Source of the DNA: Anaerolineales bacterium
GTDB lineage: Bacteria; Chloroflexota; Anaerolineae; Anaerolineales; DRMV01
Length of the DNA stretch: 49,128 nt
Direction: 5' to 3'
Assembly (NCBI GenBank): GCA_026996855.1
Contig: JALWJZ010000052.1
Location: 1 to 49,128, forward strand
In this document: piece by piece, positions 1-7,026 of the stretch
How the letters are laid out: each line of letters starts with the position of its first letter
Numbering within the stretch: the first letter of the stretch is position 1
Notes under the pieces: model-generated
Told to the model about the DNA's origin: nothing
The model's input: the letters and a program-made list of their open reading frames with translations, nothing else
Database searches by the model: none
Program-made: the position numbers and the translations under genes

Positions 1-123
1 CCCACCCCTGCAGAGCGCAGTACTTGGTAATCGCCGCGGTCAGCGTGGTCTTCCCGTGGTCGATGTGACCAATGGTGCCCACGTTCAGGTGGGGCTTGGT
101 CCGCTCAAACTTCGGCTTGCTCA
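1..123 (-). CDS. tuf: Elongation factor Tu, N-terminal fragment (cut by window edge)
   Basis: The reverse strand starts ATG at 123 and encodes an EF-Tu N-terminus: [19 protein letters not shown], then the P-loop [14 protein letters not shown] (G1, GxxxxGKT). EF-Tu is the GTPase that carries aminoacyl-tRNA to the ribosome. Only about 41 residues lie in the window. A strong Shine-Dalgarno (AGGAGGG) sits about 7 nt before the start. It is the last gene of a tRNA-Thr/Tyr/Thr-tuf transcription unit like the tRNA-tufB operon of many bacteria. Confidence 0.97.
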
Positions 124-182
124 TGGTTCGCCCTCCTGCTCCGTAAAGGTTGCGGAAATGGTATCCGAAGATAAAAGGCAAG

Positions 183-206
183 AAAAGGCCCTCCCGCTGG
201 GGAGGG
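183..206 (-). terminator. Hairpin plus T-rich tract between tRNAs and tuf
   Basis: A 7-bp stem (CCCTCCC 189-195 / GGGAGGG 200-206) with a 4-nt loop is followed, on the minus strand, by CCTTTTCTTGCCTTTT. It lies between tRNA-Thr(GGT) and tuf. It could be a partial terminator or attenuator setting the tRNA to tuf ratio, or an RNA-processing structure. Confidence 0.55.
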
Positions 207-216
207 TCCCCTCAAG

Positions 217-290
217 AGCCCCCAGGGGGACTTGAACCCCCGACCTCACCCTTACCAAGGGTGCGCTCTGACCTCCTGAGCTATGAGGGC
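217..290 (-). tRNA. tRNA-Thr (GGT)
   Basis: The minus strand folds as a full cloverleaf: acceptor GCCCTCA/TGGGGGC, D stem GCTC/GAGC, anticodon stem CACCC/GGGTG around TTGGTAA (anticodon GGT), T stem GGGGG/CCCCC around TTCAAGT. The discriminator is T and no CCA is encoded. It reads ACC/ACU and is the last tRNA before tuf. Confidence 0.97.
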
Positions 291-296
291 TCACAG

Positions 297-380
297 TGGG
301 CGGGGAGGGATTCGAACCCCCGAAGGCACACGGCCAGCGGGTTTACAGCCCGCCCCCTTTGGCCACTCGGGCACCCGCCC
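297..380 (-). tRNA. tRNA-Tyr (GTA)
   Basis: This is a class II tRNA with a long variable arm: acceptor GGGCGGG/CCCGCCC, anticodon stem GCGGG/CCCGC around CTGTAAA (anticodon GTA), T loop TTCGAAT, discriminator A, no encoded CCA. It is the middle member of the Thr-Tyr-Thr-tuf unit. Confidence 0.97.
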
Positions 381-398
381 ATCTGCCACCACAAGCCA

Positions 399-471
399 AG
401 CCGACGACGGGACTTGAACCCGTAACCTGCCGCTTACAAGGCGGCTGCTCTGCCAATTGAGCTACGTCGGC
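399..471 (-). tRNA. tRNA-Thr (TGT)
   Basis: Complete cloverleaf on the minus strand: acceptor GCCGACG/CGTCGGC, anticodon stem GCCGC/GCGGC around CTTGTAA (anticodon TGT), T stem ACGGG/CCCGT. No CCA is encoded. It is promoter-proximal in the tRNA-tuf unit and reads ACA/ACG. Confidence 0.97.
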
Positions 472-482
472 TGGCGTTCGGC

Positions 483-511
483 ATTATACCAAAGCCCCAT
501 AAGCAGGACAA
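483..511 (-). promoter_or_regulatory. Promoter of the tRNA-tuf operon
   Basis: On the minus strand TTGTCC (506-511) and a perfect TATAAT (483-488) are separated by exactly 17 nt. The -10 box ends 11 nt before the 5' end of tRNA-Thr(TGT), so the transcript would start a few bases before the tRNA. Confidence 0.85.
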
Positions 512-569
512 GCCTCGCGAAGCGGCTTTTTGACCATCTCCGACAAAAAATGGCCGTTCTTCCTCCACA

Positions 570-2132
570 TCAGGGTGCATTCTGGAAATAACGGGTCACC
601 ACAGGGAGCCATTTTTCTCGGGGGGCTGCTTCTTCCAGAGTCTGGAAAAAGTCTTGGGGATAGGCAATGCGTCCCTGCCAGCGCTTGCGATAGGTTTGCA
701 AAAAGGTGAAGAGCGCAGCATCGCCGATGCTTTCCCGCAAGTCTTGCAAGAAATGGGCCCCGTTCAGGTAGACGGCGTCCCGATAAGGGCGCCATCCCAT
801 GTACTGGTAAATGTCGCCGTCCACCGGCCCGCGCGGTTTGTAATAATCCACCCGGTAGGTCCACCACCAGTTCAGTCCCTGGGGATATTGGTGCTCGTAG
901 TACAGGGCCTCGGCATAGGTGCACAGGGCCTCGTCCATCCAGGGGTGCAGGGCCTGGTCGTTGCCCACCTGGGCAAACCACCATTGATGCGCGGTTTCGT
1001 GCACGGTGATGGTGATGAGCATGGAGGCCCGGTCGCCGTTGTAAAAGTCGAAGAAACGACTGCTTACGAAGAACAGACCGTCGTATTCCATGCCGTCGGG
1101 GAAGTCGCCCTGCACCAGGGTCAGTCGTTTGCGATGGTACGGCCCGAAAAGGGCCGTGTAGGTTTCCAGGGCTTCCAGGGAAGCCGCGACCATGTCTCGG
1201 CCGTAGGCCTCTTCGGCCATGAAGAAATAGCCCTCGACCAGGGGGCCGGTGGGGTTTTGGGCTTCCACCCGCCGATAATAAGGGCTGAGGGATAGTACCA
1301 GTTGCCGCGCGTTTTCCAGGCGATAACACCGGACCAGGACTTCTTCGGGTGGTGCTTCGGGACAGGGGATTTGGTCACCGTTGCTCACCACCTGGAGCCC
1401 CGGGGGTACGTTGCGTACGGTGAGCCGCAGGGTGTAATCCGCCACGGGGTAAACCAGATGTTCGCCGTAAAACCAGGGCGCATGGACCAGCCAGCCCTGT
1501 TCGGGATGGTGGGGCGGAAGCAGGGCGTACCAGTCTACCAGGTTGGTCTGGCGAGAGGTGTATCCGAAGATGTGGGATGTGTCCGGTGCTGGATATCGTT
1601 CCAGCCGGGGCAAATAGAGCACATAAGTCAAGAGCACTTCCGCCATCTGTCCGGGCGCCAGGGGTTCGCGCAAATGTACGGTAAGCCGATGCTGCTCCAG
1701 TTCGTATAACGCAACGCGTAGTCCTCCTGGAGGACCGGTTTGCACATTTTGCAGATAGAGTACGCCGGGGTAACGGGCAGGTTCCAGCACGAAGACCAAA
1801 TGGTCCAGGGTTTCTTCCCCGGTGTTGGTGAACCACACCCGTTGCATCACCTGGGCTTGTTGCACGAAGTAGTCCAGGGTGACGTCCAGGTCGTACACGA
1901 CCCGCGGTTGGCTCCAGGGCCAGGGTGTGGGGGTTGGCTGGAGCGTGGCGGCGGGGCGCGGTGTGCTGGTGGGGTGGAGGGTTGCGGTAGGACGCTGAGT
2001 GGCGGTTGGCGGTGCCGTGGGCAGAGGTGGCAACCCTCGTTTGCCCAAAGCGGGTTCCAAGGCTGCCAAAAAAATCGTTATCAGCAGGGCCAAGATGCCG
2101 CCCGCGATGAACCAGGGCCAGCGAATGCGCAC
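570..2132 (-). CDS. Membrane-anchored M1-family (gluzincin) metallopeptidase
   Basis: 520 aa from a GTG start at 2132 with GAGGAG upstream. Residues about 7-25 form one hydrophobic anchor or uncleaved signal. A Thr/Pro-rich linker (about 35-75, repeats of PT, PTA, TPRP) follows, typical of Chloroflexota extracytoplasmic proteins. The catalytic region has HETAH, then 18 residues, then E (HExxH-x18-E), the zinc site of M1 peptidases; WMDEALCTYAE surrounds the third ligand. The protein is therefore likely an extracellular peptidase. The conserved GAMEN exopeptidase loop is replaced by DGMEY. Substrate unknown. Its 3' end lies about 60 bp upstream of the tRNA-tuf promoter and it follows queF on the same strand. 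Confidence 0.88.
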   Translation of the reverse strand: MRIRWPWFIAGGILALLITIFLAALEPALGKRGLPPLPTAPPTATQRPTATLHPTSTPRPAATLQPTPTPWPWSQPRVVYDLDVTLDYFVQQAQVMQRVWFTNTGEETLDHLVFVLEPARYPGVLYLQNVQTGPPGGLRVALYELEQHRLTVHLREPLAPGQMAEVLLTYVLYLPRLERYPAPDTSHIFGYTSRQTNLVDWYALLPPHHPEQGWLVHAPWFYGEHLVYPVADYTLRLTVRNVPPGLQVVSNGDQIPCPEAPPEEVLVRCYRLENARQLVLSLSPYYRRVEAQNPTGPLVEGYFFMAEEAYGRDMVAASLEALETYTALFGPYHRKRLTLVQGDFPDGMEYDGLFFVSSRFFDFYNGDRASMLITITVHETAHQWWFAQVGNDQALHPWMDEALCTYAEALYYEHQYPQGLNWWWTYRVDYYKPRGPVDGDIYQYMGWRPYRDAVYLNGAHFLQDLRESIGDAALFTFLQTYRKRWQGRIAYPQDFFQTLEEAAPREKWLPVVTRYFQNAP

Positions 2133-2198
2133 GGATGTCGCTCCTCGATTCTTAGAAAAGGGTTTCCCTACTTGAAGAACCCGCCTTTGAATGTTTGG

Positions 2199-2657
2199 TT
2201 ACGGGAGCAGCACGCGCGGAGGCACCAGCATGTCTTTCACGGCCTCTCGCGCCGCGGGGGTGCGCACGTGTTCCGCGGTGACGGTGATGGCAATGCCACC
2301 CCGCACGTGAAAAGCGCCGCTCACTCGAATGAAATGGGGGTCCAGGGCCTTGACCAGGTCATCCAGAATCACGTTGACCACATGCTCGTGGAAGACCCCT
2401 TCGTTGCGGTAGGACCACAAATAGAGTTTGAAGGATTTGGATTCCAAAATCTTCTCGTCGGGGACGTAATCCACGCGCAGGGTGGCGAAATCGGGTTGCC
2501 CCGTGACCGGGCACACGCAGGTGAACTCTCGGGTTTCCAGTGTGACCAAATAGTAGCGGCCGGGCGCACGGTTGGGGAAGACTTCCAGTTTTTTGCTGGG
2601 CTGGGCCTTGCGGCCCAAAAGGGTCAATCCTTTCAGGTCCTCCGGTTGGGTGGTCAT
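2199..2657 (-). CDS. queF: NADPH-dependent 7-cyano-7-deazaguanine (preQ0) reductase
   Basis: 152 aa. QueF reduces preQ0 to preQ1 in queuosine tRNA biosynthesis. The sequence shows the type I (short) QueF hallmarks: ESKSFKLYLWSYRNEG (NADPH/substrate motif), the catalytic cysteine in FTCVCPVTG, and FHEHVVNVILDDL with the substrate-binding Glu/His region. I chose the ATG at 2657 because GGAGGTG lies 7 nt before it; upstream in-frame Met codons lie in the terminator region. No other que genes are in the window, so the enzyme probably works with scattered pathway members. The tRNA-Arg terminator (2701..2729) lies just upstream. Confidence 0.95.
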   Translation of the reverse strand: MTTQPEDLKGLTLLGRKAQPSKKLEVFPNRAPGRYYLVTLETREFTCVCPVTGQPDFATLRVDYVPDEKILESKSFKLYLWSYRNEGVFHEHVVNVILDDLVKALDPHFIRVSGAFHVRGGIAITVTAEHVRTPAAREAVKDMLVPPRVLLP

Positions 2658-2700
2658 GGATGCACCTCCAGCGTTCCTAAAAAAACAGCCTTTACGACAA

Positions 2701-2729
2701 AAACTCCCGGACACCAGGCCCGGGAGTTT
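2701..2729 (-). terminator. Original terminator of the host tRNA-Arg gene, now at the left prophage junction
   Basis: A 10-bp perfect stem (2701-2710 / 2720-2729) with a 9-nt loop is followed on the minus strand by TTTTTGTCG, a canonical intrinsic terminator. It begins 1 bp outside the attL repeat, exactly where the terminator of tRNA-Arg would have stood before integration. In the lysogen it instead ends leftward transcription from the prophage left arm. Confidence 0.85.
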
Positions 2730-2784
2730 CCATGCCCCCGCCGCGACTCGAACGCGGATCTCCGGCTCCGGAGGCCGGTGCTCT
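2730..2784. repeat. attL: displaced 3' part of tRNA-Arg
   Basis: These 55 bp are identical to 31813..31867 and cover the tRNA-Arg 3' acceptor, T arm, variable loop, anticodon arm and part of the D arm. Right of 2784 the sequence diverges (gtccacg against atccgct), so this copy lacks the tRNA 5' end and cannot make a tRNA. A typical left attachment site for a tyrosine integrase using a tRNA gene. Confidence 0.95.
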
Positions 2785-2880
2785 GTCCACGCATCGCGGC
2801 ACGCCGTCCTCCCACGATTTTCGTGGGCCGGGGACCTCCGTTAGGGACGCCCAGGCAATGACTAAACGGACCCACGTTGG

Positions 2881-3114
2881 CTATACCAAAACGAGCACGA
2901 CGAGGAGCAGCAAAAACAGCCCCAAAATTTCACCGCAGCCACGCGTGGTTCGGCGGTAGACACGGTTATAAGCAGCCTTGCGCGGGTTGGTGACCCACCC
3001 GGCACCGCGTGGGGCTTTGAGACCCGCCCGGTGCCGTACGGCACGCTTCCATGACGTACGAGCCGCAACGCGCTTTTTGATGGATGGCTTGCGTAAGCCA
3101 AATTTCACGCGCAT
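2881..3114 (-). CDS. Small basic prophage protein with C-terminal membrane segment
   Basis: 77 aa, ATG at 3114 with AGGAGG 8 nt upstream. Residues 1-60 are very rich in Arg/Lys (starting MRVKFGLRKPSIKKR). The last ~15 residues (LGLFLLLLVVLVLV) are a hydrophobic tail. Short proteins beginning like this recur in phages and Gram-positive genomes with no function known to me. It is the last gene of the leftward repressor operon, nearest attL. The intergenic stretch 2785..2880 holds only a CCCACGA/TCGTGGG hairpin (2807-2823). Confidence 0.7.
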   Translation of the reverse strand: MRVKFGLRKPSIKKRVAARTSWKRAVRHRAGLKAPRGAGWVTNPRKAAYNRVYRRTTRGCGEILGLFLLLLVVLVLV

Positions 3115-3186
3115 GTCAATACCCTCCTTGTAAGGAACCCACTCTGTATGCAGATTGCACCAGAAAGAAGCAGGAGATTTGAGACT

Positions 3187-3576
3187 TCAATGCAGAAAAA
3201 GAGGAATGACACCGAAGAGAGTTGTAATGAGTGGACCTATTTCAAGCCAAGTGGAAGAGAGGAAACCAATTGGATGCCCTGTTATGCGAGCATAACCGCC
3301 CATATAAGCCGCTCCCAGCGACAACGTTTGTAGAAAAAGCACAATAATGCCTGCACGGCGTGCAGCGCGTGTGGGGTAAGGATAGAAAAGCAAGAAGAGG
3401 ATGCTAAGCGACAACAGAGCGGCTCCAATTTTTCCATATATGGATGAGGCAAGATAGGCTACAACCCCACCTATAGCAAGGGTGTACAGCGCTGCGAAGA
3501 AAGCGAAAATCCAACGCTGACGTGAAGCCCGACGGTATGCTGAGTATGGTGAATGGCCGTTGTACCTGTAGAACAT
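3187..3576 (-). CDS. Small integral membrane protein of the left arm
   Basis: 129 aa. At least three hydrophobic segments can be seen (about residues 21-41, 46-66 and 75-95), plus a hydrophobic C-terminus (LITTLFGVIPLFLH). It begins 13 nt after the 3590..4687 stop, in the same leftward unit as the repressor. AT content is higher than in the flanking host genes, suggesting cargo. Position downstream of a lysogeny repressor fits an exclusion or lysogenic-conversion gene, but that is inference only. Confidence 0.7.
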   Translation of the reverse strand: MFYRYNGHSPYSAYRRASRQRWIFAFFAALYTLAIGGVVAYLASSIYGKIGAALLSLSILFLLFYPYPTRAARRAGIIVLFLQTLSLGAAYMGGYARITGHPIGFLSSTWLEIGPLITTLFGVIPLFLH

Positions 3577-3589
3577 AAATCCGTTCGAT

Positions 3590-4687
3590 TCAGGAGGGGA
3601 GTTGTTTGGGAAGCGTTATGTCTAAATGGACCCGGGCTCTCGCCAGAATCTTTTGCAATGCAGCTGGTGTTGCTGGCTCTACGCCAATGGCAATGAATTC
3701 ATCCTCAAATTCCACACCAAAACGGCTTTCGATAACCCGTACACGCAGGCCCGGGGCCATGTCATTCCAGGAGCGCACAAAACGCCAGTTCGGGTCTCTA
3801 TACGGATTTACCCGATCCGGAAAGGCTTGAACGATTGGCTCAATGATGGACCAATCCAGCGCGGGACAATACCGATACGGCCATAGTTCGCGACGCAATT
3901 CGTGCAGGATGCGCTCTTTATCAAAGGCCCAATCGCCCCGCTTATTGAGCCAGCGCCCATACGTCCAGAGCTTCGACCCGCTACGAAACAGCAAGCCGCT
4001 TTGGTGACATCCCCATAGGTTGAGGCGGTAATAGGAGGGGTCATCCAGCCCAAAACAGTACAGGGCAGGGCGATAACTGGTCATGCGTTCTTTGTAGCAT
4101 CGCACGAACGCAAAGATTTCTCTGGGAGAGTAGCGTTGATTTCCTACATAGATGACCGCGCCCTTCCAACGCTCAATCAGGTAAATCAAATGAACGGCTT
4201 GAATCAGGTCTTCAGGGCTATGCAGGGTAACCCGATATACCTTGCCCTCCTGGGAGAAGGTGGGGAATTTTTTAGCCTCTTCAAGGGCGAACTCAAAGTT
4301 CGCCGACGAAGACCGTCGGAATTCCACGACAACAGGGTAAAGTGGAGAAAATTCCTGGGCAACATCTGGCTGGACAGAAGACGATACAGGCCCCGGGCCA
4401 ATGGGCTTGGTTTGGGGCGGCGGGCTTTGCGGCGGTGGATTGTGTGAAACAAGGGCTTGCTCTTCAGGAGACTCAGGTATTGTGGATGTTGCGTGAGAAA
4501 CGTCCTGGGAAGTTTTCCGAGCGCGCAGCGCCTCCAGCTCTTTCTGGAGTTTTTGGGCTCTTCGGTAATAACGCTGGGCCACCAGAGCCATCAAAAGTAA
4601 ACCGAGAAGGAAAATAAAGGACACACAACACATGAAACCCACAAGACTATCCGCAGGAGTAGGCGAAGGAACTGGAGTAGGTGTCAT
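3590..4687 (-). CDS. Membrane-anchored prophage protein with a Pro-rich linker and unknown C-terminal domain
   Basis: 365 aa from ATG 4687 (GGAAGGG 7 nt upstream). Order: short Thr/Pro stretch (TPTPVPSPTP), one transmembrane helix (~16-37), a short charged coil, a disordered Pro/Ser linker (~55-110), then a compact domain of about 250 aa rich in Trp, Tyr and Arg with no motif I recognise. It is transcribed with the upstream repressor (4762..5142). Predicted topology leaves the large domain on one side of the membrane. Candidate superinfection-exclusion or abortive-infection protein by position; no direct motif support. Confidence 0.7.
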   Translation of the reverse strand: MTPTPVPSPTPADSLVGFMCCVSFIFLLGLLLMALVAQRYYRRAQKLQKELEALRARKTSQDVSHATSTIPESPEEQALVSHNPPPQSPPPQTKPIGPGPVSSSVQPDVAQEFSPLYPVVVEFRRSSSANFEFALEEAKKFPTFSQEGKVYRVTLHSPEDLIQAVHLIYLIERWKGAVIYVGNQRYSPREIFAFVRCYKERMTSYRPALYCFGLDDPSYYRLNLWGCHQSGLLFRSGSKLWTYGRWLNKRGDWAFDKERILHELRRELWPYRYCPALDWSIIEPIVQAFPDRVNPYRDPNWRFVRSWNDMAPGLRVRVIESRFGVEFEDEFIAIGVEPATPAALQKILARARVHLDITLPKQLPS

Positions 4688-4761
4688 CCTTCCGCCCTTC
4701 CCTTCCAAACATTGGTTTTGGATGCGATTTCGCCCGCTCGAACACCTGTTCTACATGCCCC

Positions 4762-5142
4762 TTAATCGCCCGGAGCCGGGGTGTGTTCCCGGCTCCGGCG
4801 CTTCTGGGCAAGTTTGAAGCGGAGATAATCCAGAATCTCCCTGCGTTCCTCTGGTGAAAGACGGGAGAAGAGGTGTAAAAGAATTTCGGCTTCTTCCTGG
4901 TCTACGCTCATGCTGGGAGGAAGAATGCCCGCTTTTCGAAAAACGACTTCAGGGGGATATTCAAGAGCACGCGCTATGGCCAGAAGCGTTTCAACTGTAG
5001 GGCGAGTATGCCCACCAAGGATCTTGCTGACAACGGCGCGACTAATCCTCGCCCGCTTGGCCAAATCGGCCTGGGACCATCCCCTTTGATGAAGTTCACC
5101 TTCCAGCCAGAGAACAAAGGACGTTTTCATCAAACTCATCAT
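4762..5142 (-). CDS. XRE/Cro-CI family repressor, switch 1
   Basis: About 126 aa. The N-terminal helix-turn-helix is clear: QRGWSQADLAKRARISRAVVSKILGG, followed by TRPTVETLLAIARAL as in XRE repressors. There is no LexA-type protease domain; the C-terminus (RLSPEERREILDYLRFKLAQKRR) is a short helical tail. Three possible starts (5142, 5139, 5130) lack a strong SD, so the message may be leaderless or weakly translated. It faces the gene at 5262 across two copies of a palindromic operator. It is a clear paralogue of 6550..6906, including the LSPEERR / LPPEDRR tail. Likely the lysogeny repressor or its partner. Confidence 0.88.
   Translation of the reverse strand: MMSLMKTSFVLWLEGELHQRGWSQADLAKRARISRAVVSKILGGHTRPTVETLLAIARALEYPPEVVFRKAGILPPSMSVDQEEAEILLHLFSRLSPEERREILDYLRFKLAQKRRSREHTPAPGD
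4770..4798 (-). terminator. Strong hairpin at the 3' end of repressor 1
   Basis: A perfect 11-bp GC-rich stem (4770-4780 / 4788-4798) with a 7-nt loop overlaps the last codons of the repressor. No T-tract follows, so it may be an mRNA-stabilising or partial termination structure between the repressor and the membrane genes downstream. Confidence 0.5.
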
Positions 5143-5154
5143 AAGGTGAGGGTT

Positions 5155-5229
5155 GTTTCTTGTGAGAATCATTTGGTTTCCACCTTGACACTCCGTGGTG
5201 TTTTGTGTATGATGTTTCTGGCGAGAAAC
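5155..5229. promoter_or_regulatory. Switch 1: rightward promoter with two palindromic operators
   Basis: The rightward promoter is near consensus: TTGACA (5185-5190), 17 nt, TATGAT (5208-5213). A perfect palindrome GTTTCT-GGCG-AGAAAC (5214-5229) abuts the -10, where bound repressor would block initiation. A near copy GTTTCT-TGTG-AGAATC (5155-5170) lies 30 bp upstream of the promoter (59 bp centre to centre). Both fit the operator of the divergently encoded XRE repressor. Confidence 0.85.
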
Positions 5230-5261
5230 CTAATGTTGACAAAAGGATACGGAGCCAACCA

Positions 5262-5510
5262 ATGAAGGAGAAGCTGATTCGGCGAAACGTGACGCTGTAC
5301 CCAGAGGACTTTCGGGTAGTGAAGGAATTCGGACTGGCGCACGGTTTGGATTTCAGCAGCACGCTACGCTTCATCATTCGGGATTGGGCGCGGATGAAGG
5401 GGTACCACCAAGAGCATGAGGGTGAGGCCGAGGCGCGGTCAGCGGACGTCTCTTCACCTCCTTCCTCCAATGGGGACGGGCTCTGGGGGTCAGCAGGGCC
5501 CGGCCCGTGA
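5262..5510 (+). CDS. Small ribbon-helix-helix-like protein, switch 1 partner
   Basis: 82 aa; ATG 5262 with GGAG 7 nt upstream and the switch 1 promoter 50 bp before it. Residues 1-45 (KLIRRNVTLYPEDFRVVKEFG, then helices with SSTLRFIIRDWA) look like a beta strand plus two helices of the Arc/MetJ fold. The tail (46-82) is disordered. Its place facing a repressor suggests an anti-repressor or Cro-like role. The protein at 7027 in switch 2 has the same layout. Confidence 0.75.
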   Translation: MKEKLIRRNVTLYPEDFRVVKEFGLAHGLDFSSTLRFIIRDWARMKGYHQEHEGEAEARSADVSSPPSSNGDGLWGSAGPGP

Positions 5511-5534
5511 TGTTTTTGCCAGGGAGGGTAACCA

Positions 5535-5753
5535 ATGAAGTTGGTACTGAAGGTGGACGAAGGCTCCCTGCAGCGGGCCGTGCGGTTACTTGAACAGGCG
5601 CTTGAAGGCGGCCTTTTGGGAGAGCTCTTCCGCATCGTAGTGATGCGCCAGGAGGCTACAAAGGAGGACGAAATGACTCTGTGGCTTGGCCTTGAGCCGA
5701 CGGAACGGCTGCAGGCCTTTTTGAAAAAGGACCCTCATGAGGGGATTTGGTGA
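5535..5753 (+). CDS. Small hypothetical prophage protein
   Basis: 72 aa, ATG 5535 with GGGAGG 6 nt upstream, 24 nt after the RHH-like gene and probably in the same transcript. The composition is helical and acidic/basic mixed (VDEGSLQRAVRLLEQALEGG). I recognise no family. Confidence 0.65.
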   Translation: MKLVLKVDEGSLQRAVRLLEQALEGGLLGELFRIVVMRQEATKEDEMTLWLGLEPTERLQAFLKKDPHEGIW

Positions 5754-5766
5754 AGGAGGTGAAAAA

Positions 5767-6018
5767 ATGACTGTTTTAGAGGTTTTTCTGTTCTTCCTCT
5801 TTTTCTCGGTTACGAGCACGGCTGGATTTCTCATTGCGTCTTGTAGCCCCTATTGTGGCGCACTCTCTGCGGGCGAGGTCGTTGGCACCCTGGTTGTAGG
5901 GGGGATTGTGCTCACCCTGGTGTTTATGGCGATTTGGTATTTCGCGCCCACGGTTGCTTTCCTCTTGGCTGGTGGCATGTTTGGGTTTGCGCTCTTGACG
6001 GCGCTTGCTTCCTCATGA
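5767..6018 (+). CDS. Small membrane protein
   Basis: 83 aa from ATG 5767, chosen because GGAGG lies 7 nt upstream. Three hydrophobic segments (about 4-25, 38-60, 62-80) make it an integral membrane protein. It is the last gene of the rightward switch 1 unit and its stop overlaps the stop of the convergent gene 6013..6525 by 6 nt. No family recognised. Confidence 0.65.
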   Translation: MTVLEVFLFFLFFSVTSTAGFLIASCSPYCGALSAGEVVGTLVVGGIVLTLVFMAIWYFAPTVAFLLAGGMFGFALLTALASS

Positions 6019-6525
6019 CTGCTGCAGCACAAGGGGCAGGGCGTCGGTACGCCAACCGTAAAACAGAAAATGTACGCGCACCCGAAGGAACACCCGTTGA
6101 GGATTGCCGAGATGATGCTTTATGACCGCCTCAATCAGGGGGAGGTTATAGGCGACTTCTGCAGTCTCGCCCGGCAAAATGGGATGGAGGTCAAGGAGCA
6201 CCTGGGGGCGGGCAAAGACCTCTTTGTGGACCGGAGAGAGGGCTGTAGGGATAAGCGGTACACAGGATCTGCAGCGGCACCACCAGTGATGGAGCCTCCA
6301 ACAGGATTGACAGAAGTCGATTTCAAGTTTGGTCATGTGGATGGGGGTTTCGCTTCTGTTATGAACCTGCACGACCAGAAGGGGTGGCTCCTTCGGGTTG
6401 TCGGGAATATATGTGCGGAGCCGCACGATAGGACGCCTAAGCAAGAAGCGCACAATTTCGGCCAAAAACCAGGCGCCAAAGCCGCCAAGCATGCCAACCA
6501 GAACCTGAACCATCAGGGAAAGCAT
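6013..6525 (-). CDS. Membrane-anchored cysteine-rich protein downstream of repressor 2
   Basis: 170 aa from ATG 6525 (AGGAGG 9 nt upstream). One N-terminal membrane helix (~5-28) is followed by a soluble beta-rich domain with a Cys/His cluster (CQSCWRLHHWWCRCRSC) that could bind zinc. It starts 24 nt after the switch 2 repressor, in the same relation as 3590..4687 to repressor 1. By position it could be an immunity or exclusion factor; function is unknown. Confidence 0.68.
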   Translation of the reverse strand: MLSLMVQVLVGMLGGFGAWFLAEIVRFLLRRPIVRLRTYIPDNPKEPPLLVVQVHNRSETPIHMTKLEIDFCQSCWRLHHWWCRCRSCVPLIPTALSPVHKEVFARPQVLLDLHPILPGETAEVAYNLPLIEAVIKHHLGNPQRVFLRVRVHFLFYGWRTDALPLVLQQS

Positions 6526-6549
6526 CAACACAGGCCTCCTGGAGGGGGG

Positions 6550-6906
6550 TCAAGGGCGGCCTCGTTTGGCCGCGTGCCTGGTCTGGAGGAACTCCAGGAA
6601 TTCCAGGGCCAGGCGGCGGTCTTCTGGGGGGAGGGCGCGGAACAAGGCCAGGGCCTTTTGGGCTTCGGGGTCGAGGGGTTGGGGCGGTTTGCGGATGAGC
6701 CCGGCCTTCCAAAAGACGAAGCACTCATCCAGGCCCAGGGCCCGGGCCACCGCCCGACAAAAATCGGGACCGGGAGCACGCATCCCATTGAGTACATGCG
6801 AAATAGCACTCTGGCTAATCGAAGCCCGTCGGGCCAATTCGCCTTGGCTCCATCCCCGTTTGTGCAGTTCTTCCTGCAACCACTTTTGAAAAGAGTTGGA
6901 TGTCAT
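6550..6906 (-). CDS. XRE/Cro-CI family repressor, switch 2
   Basis: 118 aa, ATG 6906 chosen because the HTH-aligned start MTSNSFQKWL matches repressor 1. The HTH is KRGWSQGELARRASISQSAISHVLNG. It shares with repressor 1 the WLxxELHxRGWSQ entry, the ARAL and FxKAG segments and the LPPEDRR tail, so the two are paralogues with diverged recognition helices. No protease domain. Its own leftward promoter (TTGAGA-18-TATTAC) contains one operator half-site, implying autoregulation. Confidence 0.88.
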   Translation of the reverse strand: MTSNSFQKWLQEELHKRGWSQGELARRASISQSAISHVLNGMRAPGPDFCRAVARALGLDECFVFWKAGLIRKPPQPLDPEAQKALALFRALPPEDRRLALEFLEFLQTRHAAKRGRP

Positions 6907-6912
6907 CTGTAA

Positions 6913-7005
6913 TAGTTTGACACCATTACCCTTCTCAATGGGAATTGCAGCCATTACTATTGACATGGCTTAGACGCCCTGCTAAACTAATGACAACAGT
7001 AATGG
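6913..7005. promoter_or_regulatory. Switch 2: divergent promoters with three CCATTAC half-sites
   Basis: Rightward promoter: TTGACA (6960-6965), 17 nt, TAAACT (6983-6988). Leftward promoter on the minus strand: TTGAGA, 18 nt, TATTAC. The heptamer CCATTAC occurs at 6923-6929 and 6951-6957 and inverted (GTAATGG) at 6999-7005. The sites lie inside the leftward promoter, just upstream of the rightward -35, and near the rightward start, like the three-site O region of a temperate phage switch. Confidence 0.8.
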
Positions 7006-7026
7006 GAGCCATCTCTGGAGGGAAAG

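Noticed and set aside
2862-3101. 79-codon frame overlapping the 77-aa basic gene
   Set aside because: Same DNA in another frame; the 77-aa frame has AGGAGG and a familiar phage-like start.
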